The position numbers and the translations under genes are program-made. The notes under the pieces are model-generated. The model saw only the letters and a program-made list of their open reading frames with translations. It made no database searches and had not been told where the DNA came from. From Yponomeuta sedellus (taxonomy: Eukaryota; Arthropoda; Insecta; Lepidoptera; Yponomeutidae), in assembly GCA_934045075.1 (NCBI GenBank), contig OW203747.1, positions 13,049,894 through 13,113,893 of the forward strand: DNA of 64,000 nt. The letters are read 5' to 3'. Below are positions 9,965-22,100 of the stretch, one piece after another. Position 1 is the stretch's first letter. Each line of letters starts with the position of its first letter.

Positions 9965-10660
9965 AACCGCCGGTTTCTGAATTGAGAATTTCGCTAAATA
10001 AATAGGTACTTAATTGTAGTGCTGTATCTTGGAATTTCTCAGCAAAGAGCGTGACAGACAGAAGGTTACAGTGCTACACGAGAAATAAGTCTCGCGGATG
10101 TACCTGCGCAGATGACCAAATTTTGGATGTGCGGCAAGTTGATCGACCAATCAGATAGTTTCATTTTATGGCAGGCCGCGCGCCTTTGTTGCTATTGGTT
10201 GATTCAACGTCATCGATGCAGGTGACTATTAGTTTGGCAATATTAGCGTGAGCGAAATAGGTAGCGCTACTGCGGCAATCAATTCTGCACCTTAACCATA
10301 TCGGTTAAAGATCATGTTTAATGTACTAATAGCTTCGGGTACTTTCGTTACACTCCTTCCTAGTCTGCGCGAACGAAGATTCCTGAAGGGACTTTTATGA
10401 TGTGTCCCTACGGGAATCTTCGATCAGAGTCTGAATTGGGCAATTCTCAATTCAGACTCCGATCCTTTATCTCGGAGACGCGAGAAGGTATCAAGAAATT
10501 AAAACTGTTCTCAGGGGGCGACTCTCCAAAATGCATTGTTGTTCAAGAGAATCATATTAGCTGTAGAAGTCATAACGTAGATTCCTGAAGGGACTTTTAT
10601 AATGTGTAGTACTGTACTTAGGTATTGACTTAGTGAAAATCTTAATTCAGAAACCGACTT
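9965..10660. mobile_element. MITE-N split by MITE-L
   Basis: Left half 9965-10066 ('ccggtttctgaattgagaat') and right half 10617-10660 ('cttaattcagaaaccgactt') form the two inverted ends of one MITE-N, interrupted by MITE-L. Confidence 0.7.
10069..10614. mobile_element. MITE-L copy 1, with a 202-bp internal insertion
   Basis: Ends are CAGTGCTACAC / inverse of GTGTAGTACTG, flanked by TA on both sides. It is 546 bp long against 344 bp for the copies at 11537 and 41075. The extra 202 bp lies near the right end and comes with a duplicated 'gattcctgaagggactttta'. Confidence 0.8.
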
Positions 10661-10684
10661 ATAGTGTCAGAAATAAAAGGATCA

Positions 10685-11025
10685 TGAATTGAATAGAATA
10701 TTTATTGGGCAAAAAACATTGGCACTCAGAATATACAAAAAAAAATTGCTTAAATATATACAAAAATTTACGATTAGCTTCTGACGCTGTGCTAGGTTAA
10801 AAACCTGTGTTACAGCAATCAGTGCCAATTCCCCACGTAATTAACATATTTCAATTCAAGCTTGGATTGTTCATTACAATGTTGAATCTATGTAATAAAT
10901 AAATTTTAATAATATTTCTGATCCAAAGAAGACTATATATTTATCCTAGGACAATTATATCTATATATGTCCCAGGATTCAATTACTTGAATTTGTTGAT
11001 GTGAAATTTTGTTCAGAAGAATGTA
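10685..11025. other. No gene seen
   Basis: AT-rich sequence with a possible retroposon tail at 10685-10850 ('gaatatttattgggcaaaaa'). Nothing coding. Confidence 0.4.
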
Positions 11026-11034
11026 AAGCTGACA

Positions 11035-11200
11035 TTGCCGTAAGGCCATACAACTGACAAGCTAGAGATTGTAGGTTCGATTCCCGCTAGGGACCGCCGT
11101 ACATTTGTACAAAGGGTCTCAGTCTATGTGTATTTCCATGTTTGTGATGTCCTTGCCTGGTTACCACAGGACAGGGTATCCTAGTTTGGGACCAGGTCCT
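11035..11200 (+). repeat. SINE G-related copy with tRNA-like B box
   Basis: A weak tRNA-like head with B box GGTTCGATTCC (about 11072) is followed by a variant G body ('tgtttgtgatgtccttgcct', 'agggtatcctagtttgggac'). Confidence 0.5.
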
Positions 11201-11536
11201 AGAGTCTAATGCTTACATAGTTTTTTAATAGAATGGAATTTGTCTAGACAGATTACGCAAAGTCCGATTCTTCGGATAAGGATAATGTGGACTTGTAGAG
11301 GATATAAGATTAAGTTATAGGTACCTTCATCGATTTCCGTTTTTATTTTTTGTTTCATTTTCGCTTTTAATTGAAGAACTATAAATATTTTATTATTATA
11401 ATACCAAAGGTTTTTTTCATAATGGCTGTACTTTTAATCGGCAATCTACATAACAAAAGTACTACTCCGAAAAAAAATCGGCATCACGCGACTATCCGGG
11501 CTGATCTGTTAAAAGTCGGCAAAGCGCTATTAGGTA

Positions 11537-11880
11537 CAGTGCTATACAAGAAATAAGTCTCGCGGATGTACCTGCGCAGATGACCAAATTTTGGATGTGC
11601 GGCAAGTTGATCGACCAATCAGATAGTTTCATTTTATGGCAGGCCACGCGTCTTTGTTGCTATTGGTTGATTCAACGTCATCGATGCAGGTTACTATTAG
11701 TTTGGCAATATTAGCGTGAGCGAAATAGGTAGCGCTACTGCGGCAATCAATTCTGCACCTTAACCGTATCGGTTAAAGATCATGTTGAGTGTACTTATCG
11801 CTTCGGGTACTTTCGTTACACTTCTTCCTAGTCTGCGCGAACGTAGATTCCCGAAGGGACTTTTATGATGCGTAGTACTG
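11537..11880. mobile_element. MITE-L copy 2
   Basis: 344 bp, with TA immediately outside both ends and terminal inverted repeats CAGTGCTA/TAGTACTG. Nearly identical to 41075-41418, which suggests recent mobility. Confidence 0.8.
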
Positions 11881-11943
11881 TACTTATCATAAAGCGATTC
11901 CAAGTAGGGATGTTTCGCGTTGTCGGCATGATGCTACTTATTT

Positions 11944-12105
11944 TAAAAACCTATTTAGAGGCTAAACATTCCACCCATGCCGGGATTCGAACCAGCGAAA
12001 TCTAGCTATCCGTGCCAGCGCTCTTTCCAACTGAGCTAATGGGTGACTCACCGGCATCAGTGAAATTTCGAACCTCTTTACAATACTCTATGTATTACGT
12101 ACAGG
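11944..12105 (-). repeat. SINE-A, minus strand
   Basis: tRNA-like core (B box inverse GGATTCGAACC) with the constant flanks. Directly followed by a plus-strand copy. Confidence 0.8.
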
Positions 12106-12215
12106 CAGCATCTGGCTGAAGCCTATTGGCTCGGTTGGGAGAGCGCTGGCACGGTTAGCCAGAGGTCGCTGGTTCGAGTCCCGGCATGGATGGAATTTTT
12201 AGCCTCTAAGTAAAT
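12106..12215 (+). repeat. SINE-A, plus strand (back to back with previous)
   Basis: tRNA-like core from 12118 with B box GGTTCGAGTCC, ending TTTTTAGCCTCTAAGTAA, then a MITE-N fragment (12220-12300). Confidence 0.75.
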
Positions 12216-12219
12216 AGTT

Positions 12220-12300
12220 TAAGTAATGTTCTGTCACGCTCTTTTTTTTTGGGAAATTTGAAAGACAGCACTACAGCTATGTATTTACTTAGTGAAATTC
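12220..12300. mobile_element. MITE-N fragment
   Basis: Contains 'ttctgtcacgctctt' and 'tatttacttagtgaaattct' as in the other MITE-N copies; the left end is missing. Confidence 0.5.
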
Positions 12301-12344
12301 TCATACAACAACCATCGTCGTGATTATCTATTCTATAATATAAA

Positions 12345-12682
12345 AATTAATCCCTGATTGTGTTGGTAAGCGCAATCTCGAGAGCAGCTGAACCGATTTT
12401 GTTAAATTTTTTTTATGATAATTCCTTGAAGTACGAGGATGGTTCTTACGGAGAAAAAAAAATCGACTGTTAGGCGGTACGAAGTTCGCTGGGTCAGCTA
12501 GTCTATAATAAAAAAATGAATCGCTGAATGTGTTGGTAAGCGCAAATCTCGAGAGCAGCTGAACCGATTTCGCTAATTCTGTTTTTTAGAATATTCCTTG
12601 AAGTACGAGGATGGTTCTTACGGAGAGAAAGATTTAAATAATAATTGTTAGGCGGTACGAAGTTCGCGGGGTCAGCTAGTGT
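12345..12682 (-). repeat. Two repeat E copies in tandem
   Basis: Units 12345-12505 and 12520-12682 each run from 'gtgttggtaagcgcaa' to 'ggtacgaagttcgc.gggtca'. This is a head-to-tail duplication of about 170 bp. Confidence 0.6.
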
Positions 12683-12729
12683 CATTATATAAGTAACTAT
12701 TATTTATTAGTTATTTAGCAAACAGTAAT

Positions 12730-12820
12730 CCTTATGATGGTGTATGGCCTAAACCTAACCTTCATGCGATGCAGGAAGAGACCCGTGCCCCAGCAGTGGG
12801 GATATACAAGGATTGATATC
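12730..12820 (+). repeat. SINE-C 3' tail
   Basis: 'cccagcagtggggatataca' followed by a diverged 'ggattgatatcga' tail. Confidence 0.55.
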
Positions 12821-13087
12821 GAATCCTCATGATGAAGCCTTTCCATCGGTATAATAATTTTTTTTCTCGTTTAGCGGGTTTGATTCCCGGTTCAAGCATG
12901 TAATTATTTAAAAAGTGTACGAATGCAGTTTAATTTTATTATGTTTCTATTTTTAAAATTAAGATAAAGTCTTCTTTCTGCACTGTCCATAGCCGTCTTA
13001 AGATGCCCTGGAATATGTGGCCATTTCTATTTAAAGGTTAACTGAAAACAATTCTTGTGTAACCAACATTATGTGCTTTTTTTTCAG

Positions 13088-13123
13088 CGGGTTCCAGAAA
13101 TCTTCAACATGGCCTTTCCTAAG
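13088..13123 (+). CDS. Cuticle gene, first coding exon
   Basis: A 36-nt exon between an excellent acceptor (eight T then CAG) and donor AAG|GTAAAT. It holds ATG at 13109 in a good insect start context (CAACATGG) and codes for MAFPK in phase 0. That joins in frame to 17747 and completes the signal peptide MAFPKTIILALAATVCSC. Confidence 0.8.
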
Positions 13124-16100
13124 GTAAATTTCATTTTTATAAAAAAATTTCTAATATTTCTTGGGTGGGTTAGTTAGACCTGAGATATCCGCTCTTAGAA
13201 TCATATTTGGGCCATTGTACATTTCATTTCATTACGTTGACATTTCAGACACTAGGGTTTCCTCACGATGTTTTCCTTCACAGCGAGTAGTAAATTGTGA
13301 ACTTCAAGTAACTTGCTACTTGAAGTTCACGATTTTACAAAACTTAGAAAACAAAGTCAATGATACATGCCAGGATTCGAACGGAGAACCTCCCTATTGA
13401 GAAGCCAGGCGTTCTACCGCTCCGCTACGACCGCTCCTTCTTGGCTGGGTGCAAGTTGTGACGTCACAGTTTTCGTCAGATTTGCATAGAGCGTTTTTCA
13501 ATCACGTGACTAGAATGACTTTACGAAAAGTAAAAGCCTTACGTCGTGTCAGCGATTCGACCAGTCTATATTCTTCCTGCCCAATAGTTGGCCACTGCAA
13601 TTGCAGCAGCGTTGGCCTCTGTCAGGTCCTCCAGAGTGCAGATGCCTCCTCATATAATGTCACATATTTTTATTCCGATAATTTCCAACGCTTTTTACCT
13701 AAATTTGGATTGTCTCAGGAAAAAATACTTACTGATAATTCACCTTTATTTTTTTTACTTTTTCGTTAGAAAACTGAAGAGATTTATTATCTCTTTTGCA
13801 AATCCTCCTAGAACAAATACGACAATATACTCAGTGTTTTTAATACAACACCGCGTTGCTTGCGCAAATATTGGCGGGCCTTTTATCAAGCCGAAGCCGT
13901 AGTTAAGGCCTCTGACATGGCTTAAAGACTGCCATTACCTACATGACAGAAAGCACCCACAGCTTAACGTGCCTTGCGAAGCATGGAAGAGCTTGGGAAA
14001 AATGTCACTAGCGGTAGTCACGGGATGGTTACCCATCCTGCTGGATGGTGCTGCTCCTGATCGCGCCTGTTGTTGCTTAACCCAAGTGATTGATTCCAAT
14101 CACTCGGCCCCACTAGGCCACGAGCGCTTCCGAAGTTTTCCATTGTTGATTCTTCTCTACGTTAGATACGATGTAGTACGGATTTGCTCTCGTTAAATAA
14201 TAACGCTATTATTATTCATTGCAACAGTTTTAACCGTGAGCGGATTCCGCGGTACAGAAATTAAAGTCTGTTCCAATTCAATGTACCGTTTACGCGCCAC
14301 GATTTATATAGTACTTTCAAAGTAAAAATTTAAATTTAAGTAACGATTAATACACATGCATGTACCATTTTTCATTATTCAGTGGAGTAATAAATATTTT
14401 TTACTTTAATGTACTTTTTTTTTGGTTTATATCCAATTACTAAATAGGATCTTTAGACATTCGAAGGCCTGGTGGTGCTGAGGATATGTAAAACCCACAA
14501 TGAATAAAATATATAAAATAAAATATTTCGTTTTTTTTTAAATATTTAAAAAAAATATTCTTGCTGGGGAAAACAAAACTTTTTCGATAAATTGTACGTA
14601 TTCTTTTATTAGTTTAAACAGGCAGATTTGGTTTTTTTGTGAGGCATTTGGGTAAAGCAATCTAAAATGGTAGTCTGTTGACTGTTGATGGTTGACCTCT
14701 GCGTTGTGCTCGTGAACGAGTGCAGTTTGTGTACCTGACCGGAACATTAATGTTTTTCTTACTTTTTACCTTTATATTTATTAATACCAATCATGTAATA
14801 TTTTTAATAATTTATTTTTCCACATAAAGGTACATATCATTACGGACTTAGCCTAATTCGACACGTATATTACAACAAGTGACAAAGATATTTAATTCTA
14901 ATGTAATAATTAAATTAATTTAATTTACTACACAATACCTATTACACTATCTAAATACATAATCATTACATAACCATTCCTAAGTAATTCTTCGTCTGTC
15001 TTTCGGGAGACATACTCGTATATCCCGGGTGTCTTTAAAAGTAGAGTTAACCGGCATTTAACAGGTAAGCGCGTAACATTGTAAACCCCGTCTTCGCTTT
15101 CCATCAGGCGTGACTGGGGTCAAGTGTAACCTGTCCTACATAAAAAAACATTGGAAATTACTAATTTTATATGAATTCTCAAATAAGCGCATCCAGACTA
15201 CCATTTTCATCATCAGGCTATACTAGTCCACTGCTGCACATAGCCCTACTCTAATGAGCGCCGTGGCGCCCTGACTTCAGCTTGCGTCCAGCATCTGCCA
15301 TAATAATACATTTTTACAACATGTGTTCCATTATAGCACAACACAACACTTTTCATATACTCGTATAGGCTCTGATGTATTGACACGGCGGAACATTGAA
15401 TTGGAACTGACTATGTTTTGTGTACTTACCTCGTTATGCAATCAATAATAGTTTCTGTCATGGGGAACGCCATTATGAGATCCAGAGCAAAAGTAATTTC
15501 GTACTGTATGTTTCAAGGTACCTATTGTTGATAAGTATCCGTAACCAATGCTGTGAAATGGGAAACTATGTATTTATTGTGAAACACTTATCAGTCTAGC
15601 GACTTTGAACATGTTTTGCACCGCTGCTGATGACAACCGATATAGCTGGGTTAATTTCATGTGTTAAGTAACTATTTATTTGCTATATGGCCTAACCTTC
15701 CTGCGGTGCAGGAAGAGACCCGTGCCCCAGCCGTGGGGATATAAAAGGGTTGATATCGATATCGATCGATCGATTTATTTACTAAGTACTACTTAGCCCA
15801 CGTAAAAAATTATCCCACGGTAGCGCATTACTGGTATATAAAGTAGGTATCCTATGTCTCAATTCAGATATTTGTCTATCTGTACGCTAAGTTTTATGTA
15901 AATCGGTTCAGCCAGTTATTGAGGCGCAAACATGCAAATTCTGACACTTTGACGTTCACCAAGAATTGTTTTTTTACGAATTAACTCTATGAATTTTAAT
16001 TTAAAAAAGCACAAAGAAACATGCAAATTATTTTCCCGCGTACAGGACCCAAATCTGGGTCTCTGTTCGCACCGTGGTCAATCTCCCACGTTTACCATAC

Positions 16101-19100
16101 AACTGCTAGACATGTGCGCCGTTTTGGAAACGCCTATCGCCGCCGGTCTTCGCGAAATCGACGCGACTTTGTTATACAATAGAACGCTTAATCCTGTGCG
16201 AAGGCCCCATAGCTCTCACGAACTTTTTGCCGGGGTGGCAGGGAATGGCCGCTGACAGGGAGGAGTGGAGTACGGCAATTTTAAATCCACTCCAAATGTA
16301 ATGCGTCCAATACAAATACCAATAAGCTACTTGGCGGTGCAAAAAAAAAAAGTTACGCTGGCAGTAAAATAAATTAAATTAATATGTAAACTAAATTGGA
16401 AATCAACAATTTTTATTAACTACATTGATAACTCAATGTCAAATTTGTTATATTCTGTATTGATACAGTATGTGGATAACAGGCTATAAAAGAAATCCAC
16501 ATTTATTTTATTAAAACAAATAAGGATATTTCTCCAAATCACCTCAGTTTAAAAGGCGAAGATGAGAAAAGTTCACATTTGAGAGATTTTTAAACCAATA
16601 TTCAAAACATGATCCATAAACCATGTAAAGAACGTAAAGGGCTTTCACGCCAATTACTTAGCCGCCGTCGAAATTTTGCCCTCACGCCACGCCGCCGATG
16701 TAAATTATATCGGCGCACTGTCTAACCTACATACATTTAAACAGAGGTATAAAAGAATCTGACATAAGTATATGGTACACACTACAGATTTCAAACGACA
16801 TATTATAAAGACATAAAACCTGAAAACATTAGGTAGGTACTTACAGTGTGTTTATTTGAATTTCTTACTTAACCGTTGATAGAAACCGATGAAATACAGA
16901 ATAAATTATTAATTATAAGTTTCTTAAGTAGTAGGTACCTAACGAAAATAGAAATGAAGAGGGTACGTTATTTAAAAGTTTTACACGTATAGGACAGAAT
17001 AAAAGAAATAATAAATATGATTACACTATTTTGTTTATTTTTAATGCACTAACCCGTGCTAAGGAACAAATTTAAAAACCTATTTAGAGGCTAAAAATTT
17101 CACCCATGCCGGGATTCGAACCCGCAACCTCTGGCTATCCGTACCAGCGCTCTACCAATTGAGCCAATGGGCGACTCACGGCATCAGAAATTGAAATCAT
17201 CAATTTCGAACCTCTTTAATTTCGAAATTTTTAGCCTCTAAATAGGTTTTTAAATTTGTTCCTTAGCACGGGTTAGTGCATTAAAAATAAACAAAATAGT
17301 GTAATCATGTGGGTACAGTGATATCGTTCCGATGTTAAACCTAACTGCAAAGTAGGTAGTCGGGGCTGTAAGTAATGCAATTTGCTTAAGTCAGATGTCG
17401 CTGCCTGTACGTAATACAGAGAATATTGTAAAGAGGTTCGAAATTTCACTGATGCCGTGAGTCGCCCATTGGCTCAATTGGTAGAGCGCTGGTACGGATA
17501 GCCAGAGGTTGCGGGTTCGAATCCCGGCATGGGTGAAATTTTTAGCCTCTAAATAGGTTTTTAAATAATAAATATGGTTCTAAAAAGGTTTACCACGTTA
17601 CGCTCCTTTTTTAGGTGGCCGTTAATTTTCTGATAACGATAAGGGTTCTAGCAAGAGTGTTATTATTCGCCTATTAAATAAAACCCGTCTCTATTGGGCA
17701 GCCGTATAAGAAGAGACATAAAGTTTACTGGCACCTTTCATTACAGACAATAATCCTAGCATTGGCCGCTACGGTGTGCAGCTGCGAGCCTCCAGTCCAT
17801 AGTTCACAGTCCGGATACAACTACCAGGCCCCGTTCGGCAGTCACAACGCTCACAGTCCTCCACGCTATCCCAGTTCCGGCTTCAACGCTGCCAGCCACC
17901 GTTTTAATGCACCCGGTTCCGGCTTTACTCATCCCGCGCCCGGGTTTGCCCCTCAAGCGTCCGGGTATGCCCCTCCGGCGACGGGTTTCATCCCTCCAGC
18001 GCCGGGGTATGGAACGCCCACGTACAGTCATGGAACGCAGAACGGATATGAAAATGGTCATGGACATTCACATGATAACGAAGAGGTGAGTGTCTTTTTT
18101 ACGGGCACCGAAACCAAAGGAGGTTTCACGTTTTTGGCGCGTATGTATGTTTTTTTGTTATTACCCAGAGGCTTAAAAAAGTTTTTGACAAATGAGGTGT
18201 CAAATAAAAGGTATTGATGATGCGAGGGTCACTGGCTATATCGCGTCACAAAAAGCGTTTGCAATCGTTACGAAAGGCACTTGTAATCACAAATCCATGC
18301 TGGGTCCACGTGGTGATTAAACCCACAATCTCTGAGAAAAGGCCTGTGTCCAATTCGATATGAACCCTTGTATGTCCTCACTGCTGGGGCAGGGGTCTCT
18401 TCCTACATCGCAGGAAGGTTAGGAAGACTCGAAGACCGGATTGGTGGACGATTGTAAGACAGTGGCGGGCCTTACTGACAGAAGTTATTAAGGCTTCTGA
18501 TATGGCTTAACGACTGTCATTACATGACAGCCGACACCAACGGTTTAACGTGTCTTGGGAAACACGGAAGCGCTCGGGAAAATGCTACTAGCAATACACT
18601 CGGGTCGGTCACCCGTGCTGCACCTAACCGTGCCTGCTGTTGCTTACTTTAACACAAGCGATCGATTCAAATCACTCGGTTTGACTAGGCTACGAGCGCT
18701 TACTAATGAGCGTATGTAATAATAGGCTGTGTTAATTCTTGCCTCTCAGCCCAAATCGTACGAGTTTGGATACACGGTGAAGGACGCCGCGTCCGGCAAT
18801 GACTACGGACGTCGGGAGGTGTCCGATGGCGATACAGTACGTGGCGAGTACCGGGTGGCGCTGCCGGATGGACGCACGCAAATAGGTGAGTTGCCAGTGT
18901 TGCTAGACGCTGGCCTACCGATGTAAGGTCTGGGGACTACAGCACATAAGGCGCTTAGAGGCGCTAACTAGACCACCAATGGAATAAAAATCATAACTTG
19001 TTTTATAATACATTTTTATCTAATAATAAATAAATAAATAAATAATCTCGTTAGCCCTATACTAAGTACAACTAAATGACTTGTGTTATAGGTGCTAACT

Positions 19101-22100
19101 CGACGATCGATTTAATACAATAAATATATAGATAACATCCAAGACCCGAGACAAACTAGAGAAGTTCGTTTCCTAGTTTGACCCGGCCGGGGATCGAACA
19201 CGAGACCTTTGGTTTTACAGTCAGCGTGCCAAACCGCTGCGCCACCGAGGCCGTCTAAAAGTGAACATGAGACATCTTAACAACTGTGACAACTATTTTT
19301 AGAACATAGTCTAGAACCTAGGATCAACTATCTAGGACTTTAATCTTTGGAATAAACCTTTTAAAAAACGGGCATTTTTGGCGGAAATCGATGATTCATA
19401 GGACATTTATACTACATTCTAGGCTGTAGGTTCCAAAAATAGTTGCCACAGATATTAAGATTTCACACGTTTACTTTTTGAAAAAAAAAAAACGTATTAT
19501 AAGACAAGATAAAAATAGTATAATCATGTGGGTACAGTGATATCGTTCCGATGTCAAACCTAACTGCAAAGTAGGTAGTCGGGGATGTAAGTGATGCAAT
19601 TTGCTTAAGCCAGATGTCGCTGCCTGTACGTAATACAGAGAATAGTGTAAAGATGGTTCGAAATTTCACTGATGCCGGTGAGTCGCCCATTGGCTCAATT
19701 GGTAGAGCTCTGGCACGAATAGCCAGAGGTTGCGGGTTCGAATCCCGGCATGGGTGAAATTTTTAGCCTCTAAATAGGTTTTTTTGAATTTGTCCTTAGC
19801 ACGGGTTAGTGCATTAAAAATAAAAATAGTATAGACAAGATAAAGATTATTCGTCCACAGCACAAGTATAAATCACTTACATAGTATGCTACATTGATAT
19901 ATTCATACGTGAAGTAGGTAGTAGTTGCTTGGTATTCATTTCATAACACAGGCTACAAACCTGTGTTATGAAATACCAGCTCCTTCTTTTAACAGTATTT
20001 TAAAAATATATGTGAGTAGGTGGTCGCACTTACAAACGATAAACTTGAGGCAAGAATATTTGGCTAAAGCCAAGTCAATCTTGACTTTGAAATTTCGAAC
20101 CTCTTTACTGATGCCGTGAGTCGCCCACTGGCTCAATTGGTAGAGCGCTGGCACGGATAGCCAGAGGTTGCGGGTTGGAATCCCGGCATGGGTGAAATTT
20201 TTAGCCTCTAAATAGGTTTTTTTGAATTTGTCCTCAGCACGGGTTAGTGCATTAAAAATAAAAATAGTATAGACAAGATAAAGATTATTCGTCCACAGCA
20301 CAAGTATAAATCACTTACATAGTATGCTACATTGATACATTCATACGTGAAGTAGGTAGTAGTTGCTTACTGATGCCGTGAGTCGCCCACTGGCTCAATT
20401 GGTAGAGCGCTGGCACGGATAGCCAGAGGTTGCGGGTTCGAATCCCGGCATGGGTGAAATTTTTAGCCTCTAAATAGGTTTTTAAATTTGTTCCTTAGCA
20501 CGGGTTAGTGCATTAAAAATAAAAATAGTATAATCATGTGGGTACAGTGATATCGTTCCGATGTTAAACCTAACTGCAAAGTAGGTAGTCGGGGCTGTAA
20601 GTAATGCAATTTGCTTAAGTCAGATGTCGCTGCCTGTACGTAATACAGATAATAGTGTAAAGAGGTTCGAAATTTCACTGATGCCGTGAGTCGCCCACTG
20701 GCTCAATTGGTAGAGCGCTGGCACGGATAGCCAGAGGTTGCGGGTTCGAATCCCGGCATGGGTGAAATTTTTAGCCTCTAAATAGGTTTTTTAAATTAAC
20801 TACTTAAACTAAGAACCTAAGTAAACATTTTTGAGAGCAATGAATTTTTTGTTTACATTATGCCTTTTATTATGTGGATTGGCTTATATTGTAGGTAAAT
20901 GATACTATAAACAATATATACGTTATATAGGTTACTTTGTGTATCAAACAAAGTAACTTACTTTGTGTATCATACATTTAAATAAGGTTCATTTAAAATT
21001 ATAACACAAGTTACGATTTTTATTTCATTGGTGACGCTAGTTAGCGCCCCTAAGATTTTTAAGTCCAAAACACATGACATACACAAGTCCAAAATACACA
21101 TCTAGCAACACTAGCCAGTGTTGCTAGATGCTGGGCAGTCCAACACACAATTTTTGTAGGTGAAAAACTTATAAAATAACTGTAAACATAACAGTTTTAT
21201 TAACTTCATACATTAGCGGAGATAGCTTTACCTATGTAATAGATGTATTTATGTTCATGTCATTGTTTTAAGTTCACGAATGTCCAGATAAGTAAGGCGT
21301 TGGGACGTCATAGATTGATGCTCATTTTGCACCACGTGACTTAACAATTTTTTCCATCGGGTTCAGTATGAAAAGAATTAGTCGAAGAGAAAAAAAATCA
21401 GCCACGATTATTCTGTTTTAACACGGGCTCTCCCATAACATTTACACATGCACCTATATAGGTTCATGCATTTACATGTTTTGTGTAATTTCACCAATTC
21501 AATTCACCGATTCGTGTACTTACTTACAATACAGTATTTACTGAGATATACATACGAGGGGCGGCTGAAAAATTTTGAGCCTAAGTACTTCTAAGAATCA
21601 CTAATGACTCGCAATGTGCATCACTAATTGCGCGTATTCTAAGTAGTATAAATACCAAGTTTCATGTCATTATCATCATTACGCTTCTAGTAATTGAACA
21701 TTAAAATACACCATATCTGAGTCATCCGCGCTTTGCACGAAATTGGAGTACAGAGCTGTCATAAAATTCCTCACCAAGAAGAACAAAACGCCGACAAAAA
21801 TATTTGAAGAAATGTCTGCAGTTTATGGGGATTCTGCACCTTCATTTGCCACCGTAAAACGTTGGACACGTGAATTCAAACACGGCAGGGAGTCGCTCGA
21901 AGATGATCCCAGGTCAGGACGTCCAAACACCGCGGTTACCGAAGAAAATATTGAAAAAGTGAAAAACCTTGTTCTCGAAGATCGGCGAATCAAGATGTGG
22001 CAGATAGCTGAATCCATAGGCATCAGCAAGGAGCGAATTGGTGACATTTTTCACAATCATTTGTACATGAAAAAGGTGTGCGCGCGATGGGTGCCAAAAA

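Noticed and set aside
15989..16255. 88-residue open frame at 15989-16255
   Set aside because: No family features, no splice or promoter context, and it lies in intron 1 of the cuticle gene.
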